Source of the DNA: G963663315 sp965116335
Lineage (GTDB): Bacteria > Pseudomonadota > Gammaproteobacteria > Arenicellales > Poriferihabitantaceae
DNA: 64,000 bases
Direction: 5' to 3'
Assembly (NCBI GenBank): GCA_965116335.1
Contig: OZ220677.1
Coordinates: forward strand, 1,488,001-1,552,000
Shown piece after piece: positions 8,420-16,309 of the stretch. The notes under the pieces were generated by a model, which did no database searches, was not told the origin of the DNA, and saw only the letters and a program-made list of their open reading frames with translations. Every line of letters begins with the position of its first letter. Within the stretch, counting starts at the first letter, position 1. The translations under genes were made by a program, and so were the position numbers.

Positions 8420-10024
8420 ATGAATACCGCCAACGGACAGTCAACGGATACCCCGGAATCTACCATGACCAGCAATCTCTGGAAACTGATCGAACCCTCC
8501 CTGTTGCGACATGGTGACCATACCGCCTGGATATGCCGCCAGTCCGAAGGCCGCAGAGAAGTGCAATACCACCAGATCCACCAGGCTGCTCTGGTCACCG
8601 CACAAAAACTGCGGAAATCCGGGATCGAGGCAGGAGCCACAGTGGGCATCACCGCCCCCAACGGTCCGGAATGGACCGTCGCTGCCCTGGCCGCATGGCG
8701 TGTGGGCTGCATGATCGCCCCGATTCATATTGGTAACAGCGACCACGAGATCAACGCCCAGATCGAAGCGATTCAGCCCGACATTATGCTGGTACACGAT
8801 TCCAACCTGGCTCACGAACCCCGCATGGAGATTACTCTGGATAGAGACACACAACTGGCCGCCGCCGAAAACACGATAGAACCAGCGGACGACCCGAATG
8901 CCGTGGCGGCCCGGATCTATACCTCCGGCAGTACCGGAAACCCCAAGGTGGTGCGCCTGTCCCATGCCAACCTGTCTACCAACGTACTGGCCGCAGTCAA
9001 TATTGAAACGTTCGACTCCACTGACCGATTCATCTCCCTGCTGCCGTTCTCACATGCCATGGGCATTACCGCCAATGTCAACCTCCCTTATTACTCCGGT
9101 TCTACACTGGTAACGCCAAAGGTCCTGGCAGCCACAGAAATCGTCGCCACCCTGCAGCAAGAAAAAATCACCGTAGTCATCGCCGTCCCGCGATTATTCC
9201 GCAACGTGATGCTGGGCCTGGAAAAGAAGTTCTCGGAAGGCGGCAAGGCTCTGGCGCTCTACCGCCGGGTACTCAAGGCTGCCCCTATCGGACTGCGACA
9301 ATACCTCAATGCGCCCCTGCGTAAACGGCTGGGAGGACGAATCAAGACCTGGGTCAGTGGCGGTTCCCGCCTGGACGGACAAATCACACGCTACTACCAC
9401 GATCTCGGTTTTCCGTTGCGCCAGGGCTATGGCCTCACTGAAACTTCGCCCCTGGCCTGCATTCAGGACAACTTCGATGATGCTCCAGAGAGTGTCGGCA
9501 AACCCGTGCAACACGTTCAGGTACGAGTCAACCAACCCGACACAAGCGGTCAGGGAGAAATCTGGATCAAAGGCCCCAACATCATGCTCGGCTACGAGGA
9601 TGCCACACAAACCGCGCAAGCCATTGAGGACGGCTGGTTCAAGACCGGAGACCTCGGCCACATCGACACCGAAGGACGAGTCACCCTGACCGGCCGCTCG
9701 AAACGGTTGATCGTGACCGAGGCTGGCAAGAACGTCTACCCGGAAGAGTTAGAGACTCTGCTGGAACGAAATCCCGCTATCAAGGAAGCCGGCGTACTGG
9801 AAGTCGATATGAGGCCGGTCTGTGTACTCGCCATGGACAGCGACAACCCGGCCACCGATGCCCGCAAGGTGCTCAGAGAATACAACGCGCTGGTATCGTC
9901 CCACAACCGCATCACACGAGTCGCCGTCGTCGAAGAACTCCCACGCACCCCGCTCGGCAAAATAGCGCTACAGGAACTACCCGCGATATTCCAGCAACAA
10001 GAAGTCAGCGCCGCAAACAGCTGA
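8420..10024 (+). CDS. AMP-forming acyl-CoA ligase (long-chain fatty-acid-CoA ligase-like)
   Basis: 534 residues from ATG 8420. ANL-superfamily motifs: the P-loop YTSGSTGNPKVVRLSH (about residues 165-180), QGYGLTETSP, the GWFKTGDLGHIDTEGRV hinge region and the terminal catalytic lysine in RTPLGKIAL. It activates a carboxylic acid as an adenylate and transfers it to CoA (or another acceptor). The frame is open upstream as far as 8120, but that part overlaps the divergent enolase-superfamily gene, so I take ATG 8420; ATG 8465 is an alternative. It is shorter than classical FadD (about 560), so its substrate is uncertain. It is the last gene before the defence island. Confidence 0.88.
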   Translation: MNTANGQSTDTPESTMTSNLWKLIEPSLLRHGDHTAWICRQSEGRREVQYHQIHQAALVTAQKLRKSGIEAGATVGITAPNGPEWTVAALAAWRVGCMIAPIHIGNSDHEINAQIEAIQPDIMLVHDSNLAHEPRMEITLDRDTQLAAAENTIEPADDPNAVAARIYTSGSTGNPKVVRLSHANLSTNVLAAVNIETFDSTDRFISLLPFSHAMGITANVNLPYYSGSTLVTPKVLAATEIVATLQQEKITVVIAVPRLFRNVMLGLEKKFSEGGKALALYRRVLKAAPIGLRQYLNAPLRKRLGGRIKTWVSGGSRLDGQITRYYHDLGFPLRQGYGLTETSPLACIQDNFDDAPESVGKPVQHVQVRVNQPDTSGQGEIWIKGPNIMLGYEDATQTAQAIEDGWFKTGDLGHIDTEGRVTLTGRSKRLIVTEAGKNVYPEELETLLERNPAIKEAGVLEVDMRPVCVLAMDSDNPATDARKVLREYNALVSSHNRITRVAVVEELPRTPLGKIALQELPAIFQQQEVSAANS

Positions 10025-10150
10025 GGCATATTACTCCCCCCGCACCTTCCCATCGTCTTTCCCGCGCAGGCGGGAATCCACAAGCCGTCATCCTCCGCCA
10101 CCCACATACCGAAAGCCACCCCCTTGCTCCCGTCACCCTGCCCTCTCTTT

Positions 10151-10271
10151 TTCATTCTCTTTTTAATCTTTCTGCAAACCTTTAATTTTTTGTCAAATTC
10201 TCTCTGCAAAACACGCTATGCAGAAATAGACAGGGCATTGATGTTACTGCTATAGAGTGAGTCTCTCATTA
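10151..10271 (-). repeat. Mod-promoter repeat, copy R1
   Basis: Nearly identical to 21406-21507 upstream of mod1. On the minus strand it contains two TTTGCAGA(G/A)AGA boxes about 32 bp apart, a TTGACA between them and the start of the mod leader (ATTAAAAAGAGAATGA). No mod gene follows, so it is a relic or a recombination scar. Confidence 0.85.
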
Positions 10272-10301
10272 TTACGCGCAACCTGCCGTTTCCCCTCCAA
10301 C

Positions 10302-10355
10302 CGAACTATCTGGGATTGCCGGATAGTTGCCTCTGGCGCAAGCTCACCGCCATCG
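10302..10355. repeat. 54-bp hairpin repeat, copy H1
   Basis: An imperfect inverted repeat (AACTATCTGGG / CCGGATAGTT) followed by a conserved 3' arm, GCCTCTGGCGCAAGCTCACC and onward to CATCG. The same unit recurs at 12517-12570, in the same position relative to a mod-promoter repeat. Confidence 0.75.
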
Positions 10356-10416
10356 TAAAACTGACCCGGCAATGGCCGTAGGGGACGATTGGAGTGACAA
10401 TACCAGATTTAGCTAT

Positions 10417-10569
10417 CTAAACTCTCGGCTTGTCTGAAATGACCCATTCGTACATTGAATCCAGAAGTTCCAGAGTCGGATAATCCTGAATATCTGGATC
10501 AGAAAATCCTCTGTCGAGTTGCCGTTTAATGCTGTAGTTATCCTTTTGGTGGGAACGGGTCATTTCCAT
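10417..10569 (-). CDS. Small hypothetical protein (50 residues)
   Basis: Starts at ATG 10569 and overlaps the 3' end of the DUF2188 gene by 32 bp in another frame. The protein is polar with a C-terminal stretch (DYPTLELLDSMYEWVISD) that could form a helix. Family not recognised. The overlapping arrangement suggests a downstream partner in a two-gene unit, but a longer start at 10677 would lie wholly inside the DUF2188 gene and is less likely. Confidence 0.4.
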   Translation of the reverse strand: MEMTRSHQKDNYSIKRQLDRGFSDPDIQDYPTLELLDSMYEWVISDKPRV

Positions 10570-10762
10570 AGGAATCACGTTCGCGAATACGACCATCTCG
10601 GCCATGGATATAAACTTCGGTTCGCTGATTCCGGGCAATATCACGTGCGGCCTTGATAGCCTCTCCCTGAGTTGCATACTTTCGCGTTACTCGATCAGCA
10701 CCAGACTTGCGTACGGCCCATTTCCCGGATCTGGGAACAACATGTTGTCCTTTTGGGGGCAT
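10538..10762 (-). CDS. DUF2188 domain protein
   Basis: 74 residues from ATG 10762, which has a good ribosome-binding site (CAGGAGAG). The whole protein matches the DUF2188 pattern: MPPKGQHVVPRSGKWAVRKS, then a region with AIKAARDIARNQ and the end HGRDGRIRERDSYGNDPFPP. Function unknown; such genes are common in plasmids, islands and host-associated bacteria. An upstream in-frame ATG (10804) exists but gives a non-conserved leader. It lies between two mod-promoter repeats. Confidence 0.85.
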   Translation of the reverse strand: MPPKGQHVVPRSGKWAVRKSGADRVTRKYATQGEAIKAARDIARNQRTEVYIHGRDGRIRERDSYGNDPFPPKG

Positions 10763-10845
10763 TATTTTCTCTCCTGAATAATCAAAATTGCGTGTTCGAA
10801 TCATACCATCATCTGTAGTTTCGATTCAACGCTCGTGATGTAGCA

Positions 10846-10977
10846 TGGGGGCGTTGGCGGACAGCATTGCATTTTTAGTTTCTTCATTCTCTTTTTAATC
10901 TCTCTGCAAGTCTATTTTGCGGAGAGATATAACTTATTGTTTTTATTGATATGTGTCAATATTCTCTCTGCAAACCT
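10846..10977 (-). repeat. Mod-promoter repeat, copy R2, with a deleted mod 5' end
   Basis: On the minus strand: box TTTGCAGAGAGA, TTGACA, second box, then ATGAAGAAACTAAAAATGCA, which is the start of the mod genes. Directly after that the sequence jumps to ATGCTGTCCGCCAACGCCCC, which corresponds to mod codons about 70-80 (AMLAANAPI). So this is the 5' end of a third mod gene with an internal deletion and no remaining body. Its upstream part was split by the IS that begins at 10978. Confidence 0.75.
10959..10977. repeat. Left 19-bp target duplication of the IS
   Basis: ATATTCTCTCTGCAAACCT, repeated exactly at 12353-12371 on the other side of the element. Confidence 0.75.
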
Positions 10978-11050
10978 GTAGCGAGCAAATGAGTTGTCCG
11001 GTTGAGTAGCACATAAACTGTCCGGTTTTGACACACAATGAAAGAGGTGT

Positions 11051-12208
11051 TTGATGATCCGGGCGCAGTGGTTACAGGAGACCAGACAGATGAGATTTGA
11101 AGAAGCGTATGAAGGGTGGAACAAGAGTCGATTGACGCAGGAAGAAGCGGCGAATTTGTTGGGGGTGTGTAGTCGCACATTCCGTCGTTATGTAGATCGT
11201 TACGAGGAGGAAGGACTGGACGGGTTGCTGGACAAGCGTATGTGCGAAGTGTCGCATCGTCGTGCGCCGGTAGACGAAGTGATGAGGTTGGTGGATCGTT
11301 ATCGAGCTCATCACCGGGGATGGAACGTTCGTCATTTTCATTCCTGGTATCGGCGGGATGGAGGGCAGAGGAGCTATACGTGGGTGAAGAACCAGTTGCA
11401 GGGAGCGGGTGTGGTGAAGCGGTACGCGAAGCGCGGGGCGCACCGCAAGAGACGGGAGGCGGCGCCGTGGCCGGGGATGATGTTGCATCAGGACGGCAGT
11501 ACGCATGAATGGGTGGTGGGTCAGCGTTGGGATTTGATTGTGACGATGGACGACGCGACCAATGAGCATTACTCGATGTTTTTCTGTGAAGAAGAAGGCA
11601 CTCGCAGCAGTTTCCGGGGGGTGCGCGAAGTGATTGAGTCGAAGGGACTATTCTGTTCGCTGTACACGGATCGGGGCAGTCATTACTGGCATACGCCGGA
11701 GGCGGGAGGCAAAGTGGGCAAGAAGAATCCGACTCAATTTGGGCGTGCCATGAAGCAGTTGGGCATTGAGATGATCCCGGCTTACTCGCCGCAGGCGCGG
11801 GGGCGCTGTGAGCGGGTCTTTAGAACCCACCAGGATCGTCTGGTGAAGGAACTGGCCAGTGCAGGCATCACCGACATGGACACGGCCAACCGCTATCTCC
11901 AAAAGGAGTACCTGCCGGCTTACAATGCCCAGTTCAGCAAACCGGCGAGAGAGGCAGGTAGCGCCTTTGTCGCTTGCCGCGACCTGTCGGTACTTTCTGA
12001 TATTCTGTGTGAGCGCCATGAGCGAATGGTGGGTGCAGACAACTGTGTGCGCTATCGGCGCAAGGTGTTACAGATACCGGCAGACCGGCATCGTTGCCAT
12101 TACGTCAAAGCCCGCGTCCAGGTGCTGGATTATCTGGATCAGGGTCTGGCGGTTCATCACGGTCCCAGAGAACTGGCTCGATACGATGCCAGGGGGCGAT
12201 TACTATGA
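11051..12208 (+). CDS. ISNCY-family DDE transposase
   Basis: 385 residues. N-terminal helix-turn-helix (about 20-75: LTQEEAANLLGVCSRTFRRY), then an integrase-like (rve) catalytic domain with Asp in LHQDGSTHEW, Asp in LYTDRGSHYW and the downstream Glu in GRCERVFRTHQDRLVKEL. It moves the surrounding element. The related transposase at 36992-38290 shares the same layout and the QDRLVKEL motif. A second, closer start (ATG 11054) is possible. Frame is intact, so the element may be active. Confidence 0.9.
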   Translation: MMIRAQWLQETRQMRFEEAYEGWNKSRLTQEEAANLLGVCSRTFRRYVDRYEEEGLDGLLDKRMCEVSHRRAPVDEVMRLVDRYRAHHRGWNVRHFHSWYRRDGGQRSYTWVKNQLQGAGVVKRYAKRGAHRKRREAAPWPGMMLHQDGSTHEWVVGQRWDLIVTMDDATNEHYSMFFCEEEGTRSSFRGVREVIESKGLFCSLYTDRGSHYWHTPEAGGKVGKKNPTQFGRAMKQLGIEMIPAYSPQARGRCERVFRTHQDRLVKELASAGITDMDTANRYLQKEYLPAYNAQFSKPAREAGSAFVACRDLSVLSDILCERHERMVGADNCVRYRRKVLQIPADRHRCHYVKARVQVLDYLDQGLAVHHGPRELARYDARGRLL

Positions 12209-12255
12209 ATTTGCATCCGAACAGCCGCGTCCGGTCCGCCGCGCACGTTCGGTTT

Positions 12256-12289
12256 GATTCTTGCTCCGGGTTAACCCGGAGCAAGAATC
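12256..12289. repeat. Perfect 34-bp palindrome inside the IS
   Basis: Arms GATTCTTGCTCCGGGTT (12256-12272) and its exact complement (12273-12289) with no loop. It lies between the transposase stop and the right terminal repeat. There is no T-run, so it is not a clear terminator. Confidence 0.85.
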
Positions 12290-12352
12290 AAGGTATCATA
12301 AAAGCGGACAATTCATTTGCTATAAAACCGGACAAGTCTATTTGCTCTTAAC

Positions 12353-12420
12353 ATATTCTCTCTGCAAACCTTTACTTTTTTGTCAAATTCTCTCTGCAAA
12401 TCCACATGAAAAAAAGATAT
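12353..12420 (-). repeat. Mod-promoter repeat, continuation R2' after the IS
   Basis: Continues copy R2 across the IS: two ATTCTCTCTGCAAA boxes on the plus strand with TTGTCAAA between them. With the IS removed, R2 and R2' form a tandem pair of promoter units like R4/R5 ahead of mod1. The first 19 bases (12353-12371) are the right target duplication. Confidence 0.75.
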
Positions 12421-12516
12421 AGTATTGATTTTATTACTATGCGATGGAGTTCTCAAGGTTGTCCAATGAGAGATAAATCTTCCGGCATTGGTTTGAAAGG
12501 GTCGGGCCTTTCAAAT

Positions 12517-12570
12517 CGAACTATTCGGAATTTCCGAATAGTTGCCTCTGGCGCAAGCTCACCGCCATCG
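12517..12570. repeat. 54-bp hairpin repeat, copy H2
   Basis: Near-perfect inverted repeat AACTATTCGGAA / TTCCGAATAGTT followed by the same 3' arm as copy H1 (GCCTCTGGCGCAAGCTCACC). A second hairpin, TTTGAAAGG / CCTTTCAAA, precedes it at 12492-12515. Confidence 0.75.
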
Positions 12571-12607
12571 CAAATATTTTTAAGATGCTCTGTTGAAGGT
12601 ATTTGGG

Positions 12608-12965
12608 ATGACTGTTAAGGTGTACTCGACTAGAGTCAGCGCACTGCGCCGTACTGCGAAAAAGGATAGATGTTCCCTGAACCCTGCTTCTGAGGTTGAT
12701 TTTTGGAGTTTCATCAAACTGAATACACGCTTGCGAAAGGGTAGTCTGATATTGATGGATAACGGAAACCTGCGTGCCGTCTGGAAGGACGACCAAAAAA
12801 CTCACTTTGGCTTGCAGTTTCTAGGGAAAGGAATGGTGCAGTACGTCATTTTCAAACAACGAGAAGCCACGCAACCGATCTCGCGGGTGGCCGGACGCGA
12901 CACGTTCGAGGGAGTGAAAAAAACAGATCAAGGCTTTCGAGTTACATTCCTTGCTCTACGAATGA
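12608..12965 (+). pseudogene. Small hypothetical gene with an A7 frameshift
   Basis: From ATG 12608 the frame encodes a soluble protein with the central pattern LRKGSLILMDNGNLRAVWKD and VSRVAGRD-like ISRVAGRDTFEG. At a run of seven A residues (12917-12923) the frame departs from what looks native. Removing one A gives GVKKQIKAFELHSLLYE and a stop at 12963-12965, a natural ending for about 118 residues just ahead of the next start codon. As written, translation runs on into the next gene. Function not recognised. Either a real frameshift or a homopolymer sequencing error. Confidence 0.6.
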
Positions 12966-12976
12966 AGGGAGAGGAA

Positions 12977-13180
12977 ATGAATGTCGGTACACTTCTGCGT
13001 GTGGTATCGGAAGAGTTGGATATCCTCCGCATTATCCATGATCCGCTTGAAGCGGAACAGAATTACGAGGCCGACCCATCGCATTCCGAAATTTCTGGCC
13101 TACCACCGGGAGAATCTGATCAGGCAATACTGGTTGGAGATTTGATTGCGGAATGTGTTGTGAATTTACACCCAATATAA
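12977..13180 (+). CDS. Small hypothetical protein (67 residues), partner of the preceding gene
   Basis: ATG 12977 follows a strong ribosome-binding site (GGGAGAGGAA) and the repaired stop of the previous gene by 11 bp. The protein is acidic, with an N-terminal helical part (MNVGTLLRVVSEELDILRII) and a C-terminal LPPGESDQAILVGDLIAEC. Not recognised. In the sequence as given it is also the C-terminal part of a read-through fusion with the upstream frame. The two genes look like an operon of unknown role in the island. Confidence 0.55.
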   Translation: MNVGTLLRVVSEELDILRIIHDPLEAEQNYEADPSHSEISGLPPGESDQAILVGDLIAECVVNLHPI

Positions 13181-13230
13181 TAGATAATAGCCAGTGATGA
13201 TGGCTAACCATCCACTCGGTCCACTGTTCC

Positions 13231-13277
13231 CACTGTGCATTTTTAGTTTCTTCATTCTCTTTTTAATCTCTCTGCAA
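13231..13277 (-). repeat. Mod-promoter repeat, copy R3 (leader and first codons only)
   Basis: Minus strand reads TTTGCAGAGAGATTAAAAAG, then AGAATGAAGAAACTAAAAATG and CACAGT, identical to the leader and first eight codons of the mod genes, then diverges. It also supplies the last nine codons of the PIN-domain gene. Confidence 0.8.
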
Positions 13278-13770
13278 AAACCAATTCTCCAAGCGTTTTC
13301 TGATGCCAGGTTTTGGTATACGCCTTACGTAGAGAGACACTTGGACGATTCACTCCTGCTGCATCAAGAAGTTCTTGCATCGACACGAGCCTCTCGCGAA
13401 ACCCCAGCCTTATGCCACAACGAAGGCTGGCCTTGTCCGGGCCGCACAGGACCCAGTCATCAGTCCGGCTCAATGCGTGCGCCAAAAGCGCAGCTTCGCC
13501 TTCGTCCAGCGCGATATTACCAGCCTTGATCGCCAACTTAGCACGGTCCAGACCTTCGACAGTATGAACCGTCGATAACCTGTCCCGCAATTCACCACCG
13601 TAAATCTGCAACTCTTCCCGGCGAAGCTGGAATCCTGTCTGTGTTTCGATTACACATTCCTCTACGGTTTCCACCCGGTAACCACCGGTTAGCGCTCGCC
13701 AGGTTTTCGTCCGGTGAGCTTCCAGGATAACATTTGTATCTACCAACACAGTACCGCGATGCCTGACCAT
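13252..13770 (-). CDS. PIN-like domain protein, probable toxin of an XRE/ImmA pair
   Basis: 172 residues. The start TVLVDTNVILEAHRTKTWRAL carries the first PIN acidic residue; further acids follow in VEECVIETQ, in DEGEAALLAHAL and in LCGPDKAS, matching the four-acid PIN layout. PIN proteins are metal-dependent ribonucleases, often toxins. The gene begins 7 bp after the stop of the XRE-ImmA/IrrE gene, so they are co-transcribed. The last nine residues (FAERLKRE region) come from the mod-leader repeat R3, so the true C-terminus may have been replaced by recombination. Confidence 0.75.
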   Translation of the reverse strand: MVRHRGTVLVDTNVILEAHRTKTWRALTGGYRVETVEECVIETQTGFQLRREELQIYGGELRDRLSTVHTVEGLDRAKLAIKAGNIALDEGEAALLAHALSRTDDWVLCGPDKASLRCGIRLGFRERLVSMQELLDAAGVNRPSVSLRKAYTKTWHQKTLGELVFAERLKRE

Positions 13771-13776
13771 ATCGAC

Positions 13777-14883
13777 TCATAGACAGGTCAGGTGCTCAAC
13801 GCCATGCGCTGCGAACACATCCGCCAGGTCCTCGACAGTCAGATTGAGCAATGCCGAGGCACGGCGCACTGAGACATGACCGCTCCCGATGGCAAGCCCG
13901 ATAACCTCCGCGAACGGTCTGGAAAACAACGCAGGTGGAGTATCTTCCACAACCTCCCGTCCATTATTACGCAATGCCTCGTCAGGAAGTGCGCGTACTG
14001 TCGCCGGTGTAAGTAAACCGAGTGCTACCAGTCGCCATTTTAGCGCCGAAGCCGTCACCTGTAACTTGTCCGCCGTTTCATTCAACCGTCGGATCAACAC
14101 ATCTTCGGACTGCCCTGACCAATCATCAAGCCGCATCAAAGTATCGGCTGGCATCAATACAGCTGCCGCAAAATTATTAGCGAGTTGCTCAACACGGTTG
14201 GAGCTGACCACCATCGCCTCCTCCGAATACTCGGGCGGCATCGCTTCCCAGGTAAGAACATGAAACAGTTCATGGGCAAGGTCAAAATGGCGACGACCAG
14301 CGACTTCATGACGAGCGATCAACACGGAATCCATCTCCGGCAACCGACATGCCGCACCCGAGATACCCCGGTCAGCCTCTACCATGAGAACCAGAATACC
14401 CAGTTTCCGCTCCATGACATCCAGCAAGCGCGTCGCTGGCACATCACCCAGACCAAACTCGGCAACGAACCGCTCTCCGGCCAACATGGCATCCTCGTAA
14501 CTGGAATGCCGGTGAAGATTGAGGGTCCGCCGCATAAACGGTGCCTCGCGCCCGACCAGTGGCGCCAGGGCCCTGAATGCGGCGACCCAGCACCCCGCCT
14601 TTTGTTCATAAGCCTCAAGCTGTTGTGTACCGACACCGGTCTGGCGCCAGGAAAAACGGCCTTCACCGGCGAGCAGGAAAGGATCGGTGAAATACTCCAG
14701 CGGAGCGCCAAGTTTCTCCACCGCGAGCACCAGTTCCTCTGCGGTCACTTGTCTGGTACCAGTCTCGATGGCCGAAACGGTCTGCCGGTCCTTGAATCCG
14801 AATATCTCCGCCAACTTCTCCTGAGTAAGCCCGCGTTTCTCACGCAGTGCCCTGATCCGCTTGCCAATCAACTGTGTCGTCAC
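13777..14883 (-). CDS. XRE-family regulator with ImmA/IrrE metallopeptidase domain
   Basis: 368 residues. Helix-turn-helix at about 5-60 (IGKRIRALREKRGLTQEKLAEIFGFKDRQTVSAIETG) and a zinc-peptidase domain with HEXXH in DLAHELFHVL near residue 205. Such proteins repress their own operon and can cleave a partner regulator; paired with PIN or other toxins they act as antitoxins. A perfect 17-bp inverted repeat lies just upstream, a likely autoregulatory operator. The PIN gene follows directly. Intact, normal length. Confidence 0.9.
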   Translation of the reverse strand: MTTQLIGKRIRALREKRGLTQEKLAEIFGFKDRQTVSAIETGTRQVTAEELVLAVEKLGAPLEYFTDPFLLAGEGRFSWRQTGVGTQQLEAYEQKAGCWVAAFRALAPLVGREAPFMRRTLNLHRHSSYEDAMLAGERFVAEFGLGDVPATRLLDVMERKLGILVLMVEADRGISGAACRLPEMDSVLIARHEVAGRRHFDLAHELFHVLTWEAMPPEYSEEAMVVSSNRVEQLANNFAAAVLMPADTLMRLDDWSGQSEDVLIRRLNETADKLQVTASALKWRLVALGLLTPATVRALPDEALRNNGREVVEDTPPALFSRPFAEVIGLAIGSGHVSVRRASALLNLTVEDLADVFAAHGVEHLTCL

Positions 14884-14892
14884 CCCAATCTC

Positions 14893-14936
14893 CGCATATA
14901 ATTATTGCATTTGGCAATTTGCAATAATTATATGCG
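14893..14936 (-). promoter_or_regulatory. Perfect 17-bp inverted-repeat operator upstream of the XRE gene
   Basis: CGCATATAATTATTGCA (14893-14909) and its exact reverse complement TGCAATAATTATATGCG (14920-14936) flank a 10-base spacer, starting 10 bp before the XRE start codon. The AT-rich arms contain TATAAT/TATATG-like hexamers, so the operator probably overlaps the promoter. Confidence 0.85.
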
Positions 14937-14983
14937 ATTCTGTATTTGCTGGCAATGGGGCAGACTTTTCACAGGAACAGGTC

Positions 14984-15117
14984 TTAAACATCTGTCCGCG
15001 CAACAGTTCCTGTAACCAAATCCCGTAGCTTGGCATAATCCGTGACGACATCGTATTTGACTGTCTCAGCCTGAACCTGTCTGTTGACCTCTTTGAAAAA
15101 CTTGCGTGCACACTTAA
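14984..15117 (-). pseudogene. res: Detached 3' end of the type III res gene
   Basis: On the minus strand, reading on from the TTAA target site, the sequence encodes KCARKFFKEVNRQ and continues in frame through VKYDVVTDYAKLRDLV to a stop at 14984-14986. These 40-odd codons are the natural C-terminus of Res, separated from the gene body (16267-19305) by an IS5-type element. Joining the two at a single TTAA restores an uninterrupted frame (KIKCARKFF). Confidence 0.88.
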
Positions 15118-16309
15118 GGAATCTCTGATTAATTGATCCTCTATTGTATAATGATTTTTTTCATTTTTTATGGCTGGAGATATTTCATGATGCGCCAGAG
15201 CACATTTTCTGAGATTGGGTTTGATAAATACAGTAAGAGGACACGCAAGGAGCGTTTTCTGGAAGAGATGGAGGAAGTGATTCCGTGGTCGGATTTGTGT
15301 GCGGTGATTGAACCCTTTTATCCGCAACCCAAAGGAGCGGGGCGCAGGCCGATTGGAATAGATCGGATGTTGCGTATTCACTTTTTGCAACACTGGTTCA
15401 ATCTTTCGGATCCGGCGGTTGAAGAAGCGTTATATGATTCTCGTTGTATGCGCTGTTTTGCGGGTATTGATCTGGGTCGGGAACCTGCGCCGGATGAGAC
15501 CACGATTTGCAAGTTTCGTCATTTGATGGAGAAGCACAATCTGGGGAGGCGGTTGTTTGTTCTGGTCAATGAGTATTTGGGCGAGAACGGACTGGCAGTG
15601 AAGCGAGGCACGATTGTAGACGCCAGTATTATCGAGGCGCCGAGTTCGACCAAGAACCGGGAGAAAGCACGAGACCCACAGATGCACTCCACGCGCAAGG
15701 GCAACCAATGGCACTTTGGCATGAAGGCCCATATTGGTGTAGACAGTCACAGCAAGTTGATTCACTCGGTAGCGGCTACGCCAGCGAATGTTCATGATTC
15801 ACAGGTTCTGCCTGTTCTTTTGCATGGGAAAGAGACTCGTGTATGGGGAGATTCGGCGTATACGGGTCAGAAGGCGGTGATTGCAAGGGTGGCGCCGGAT
15901 GCGAAGGACTTTACCCAGGCGAAGGGGGCGCGTAATCGAAAGTTGACGGAGAAGGAACGCGCAATGAATCGCACCAAGTCCCGGGTACGGTCGAAGGTAG
16001 AACATTCATTTGGCATCATCAAGCGACGGTTTGGTTTTACCAAAGTGCGTTATCGGGGTTTGGAGAAGAACACACATCGACTGGTGGTGGCTTGTGCCTT
16101 GAGCAATCTGGTGATGGCGAAGAAAGTGCTGTTGAAACCTGGAAGATTGAAACCGCAGGCTACGTGCGCCTGAAATAGGGAAATAAAGAGAAAATCCCTG
16201 CCTTTCCCCGCTCCGGGGTGCTGATTTCAGTCCATTTCGTCCTTCCTGTCTGATGAAATCCCGAATCTATAAAAAATCCATCACAAAACCTGTATTGATC
16301 AGACTTTCC
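15118..16309 (+). mobile_element. IS5-family insertion sequence in res
   Basis: A 1,192-bp element with imperfect terminal inverted repeats GGAATCTCTGATTAAT (left) and GGAAAGTCTGATCAAT (right, reverse complement). It is flanked by the 4-bp duplication TTAA at 15114-15117 and 16310-16313, which fits the YTAR preference of the IS5 group. It holds one intact transposase gene. Confidence 0.9.
15187..16173 (+). CDS. IS5-family transposase
   Basis: About 328 residues from ATG 15187 (an upstream in-frame start at 15133 adds 18 residues that look like the IS leader). N-terminal DUF772-like domain (to about 95), then a DDE domain with Asp in KRGTIVDASIIEAPSS, Asp in RVWGDSAYTGQ and Glu in RSKVEHSFGIIKRRFGF, the IS5 Y(2)R(3)E(6)K pattern. 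The frame is complete, so the element may be mobile. It inserted in opposite orientation to res. Confidence 0.93.
   Translation: MMRQSTFSEIGFDKYSKRTRKERFLEEMEEVIPWSDLCAVIEPFYPQPKGAGRRPIGIDRMLRIHFLQHWFNLSDPAVEEALYDSRCMRCFAGIDLGREPAPDETTICKFRHLMEKHNLGRRLFVLVNEYLGENGLAVKRGTIVDASIIEAPSSTKNREKARDPQMHSTRKGNQWHFGMKAHIGVDSHSKLIHSVAATPANVHDSQVLPVLLHGKETRVWGDSAYTGQKAVIARVAPDAKDFTQAKGARNRKLTEKERAMNRTKSRVRSKVEHSFGIIKRRFGFTKVRYRGLEKNTHRLVVACALSNLVMAKKVLLKPGRLKPQATCA

Larger units (their letters stand above)
10025..10416. other. Gene-free junction at the left edge of the defence island
   Basis: No supportable gene. The stretch holds a copy of the mod-promoter repeat (10151-10271) and a 54-bp hairpin-containing repeat (10302-10355), both found again inside the island. 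It marks where conserved sequence ends and island sequence begins. Confidence 0.7.
10978..12352 (+). mobile_element. ISNCY (IS1202-like) insertion sequence
   Basis: A 1,375-bp element. Ends are imperfect inverted repeats: GT...GAGCAAATGAG-TTGTCCGGTT at the left and, reverse-complemented, GTTAAGAGCAAATAGACTTG-TCCGGTT at the right, each with a second internal TGTCCGG copy. It is flanked by an exact 19-bp duplication, long as in the IS1202-type group. It contains one intact transposase gene and a 34-bp perfect palindrome near its right end. It landed inside a mod-promoter repeat. Confidence 0.8.

Noticed and set aside
10302..12570. Hairpin repeats H1/H2 as integron attC sites
   Set aside because: No matching 7-bp core sites in the needed order and no integrase.
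13194..13529. Open frame across the PIN gene on the plus strand
   Set aside because: Shadow of the PIN gene plus the mod-leader repeat; no start signal.
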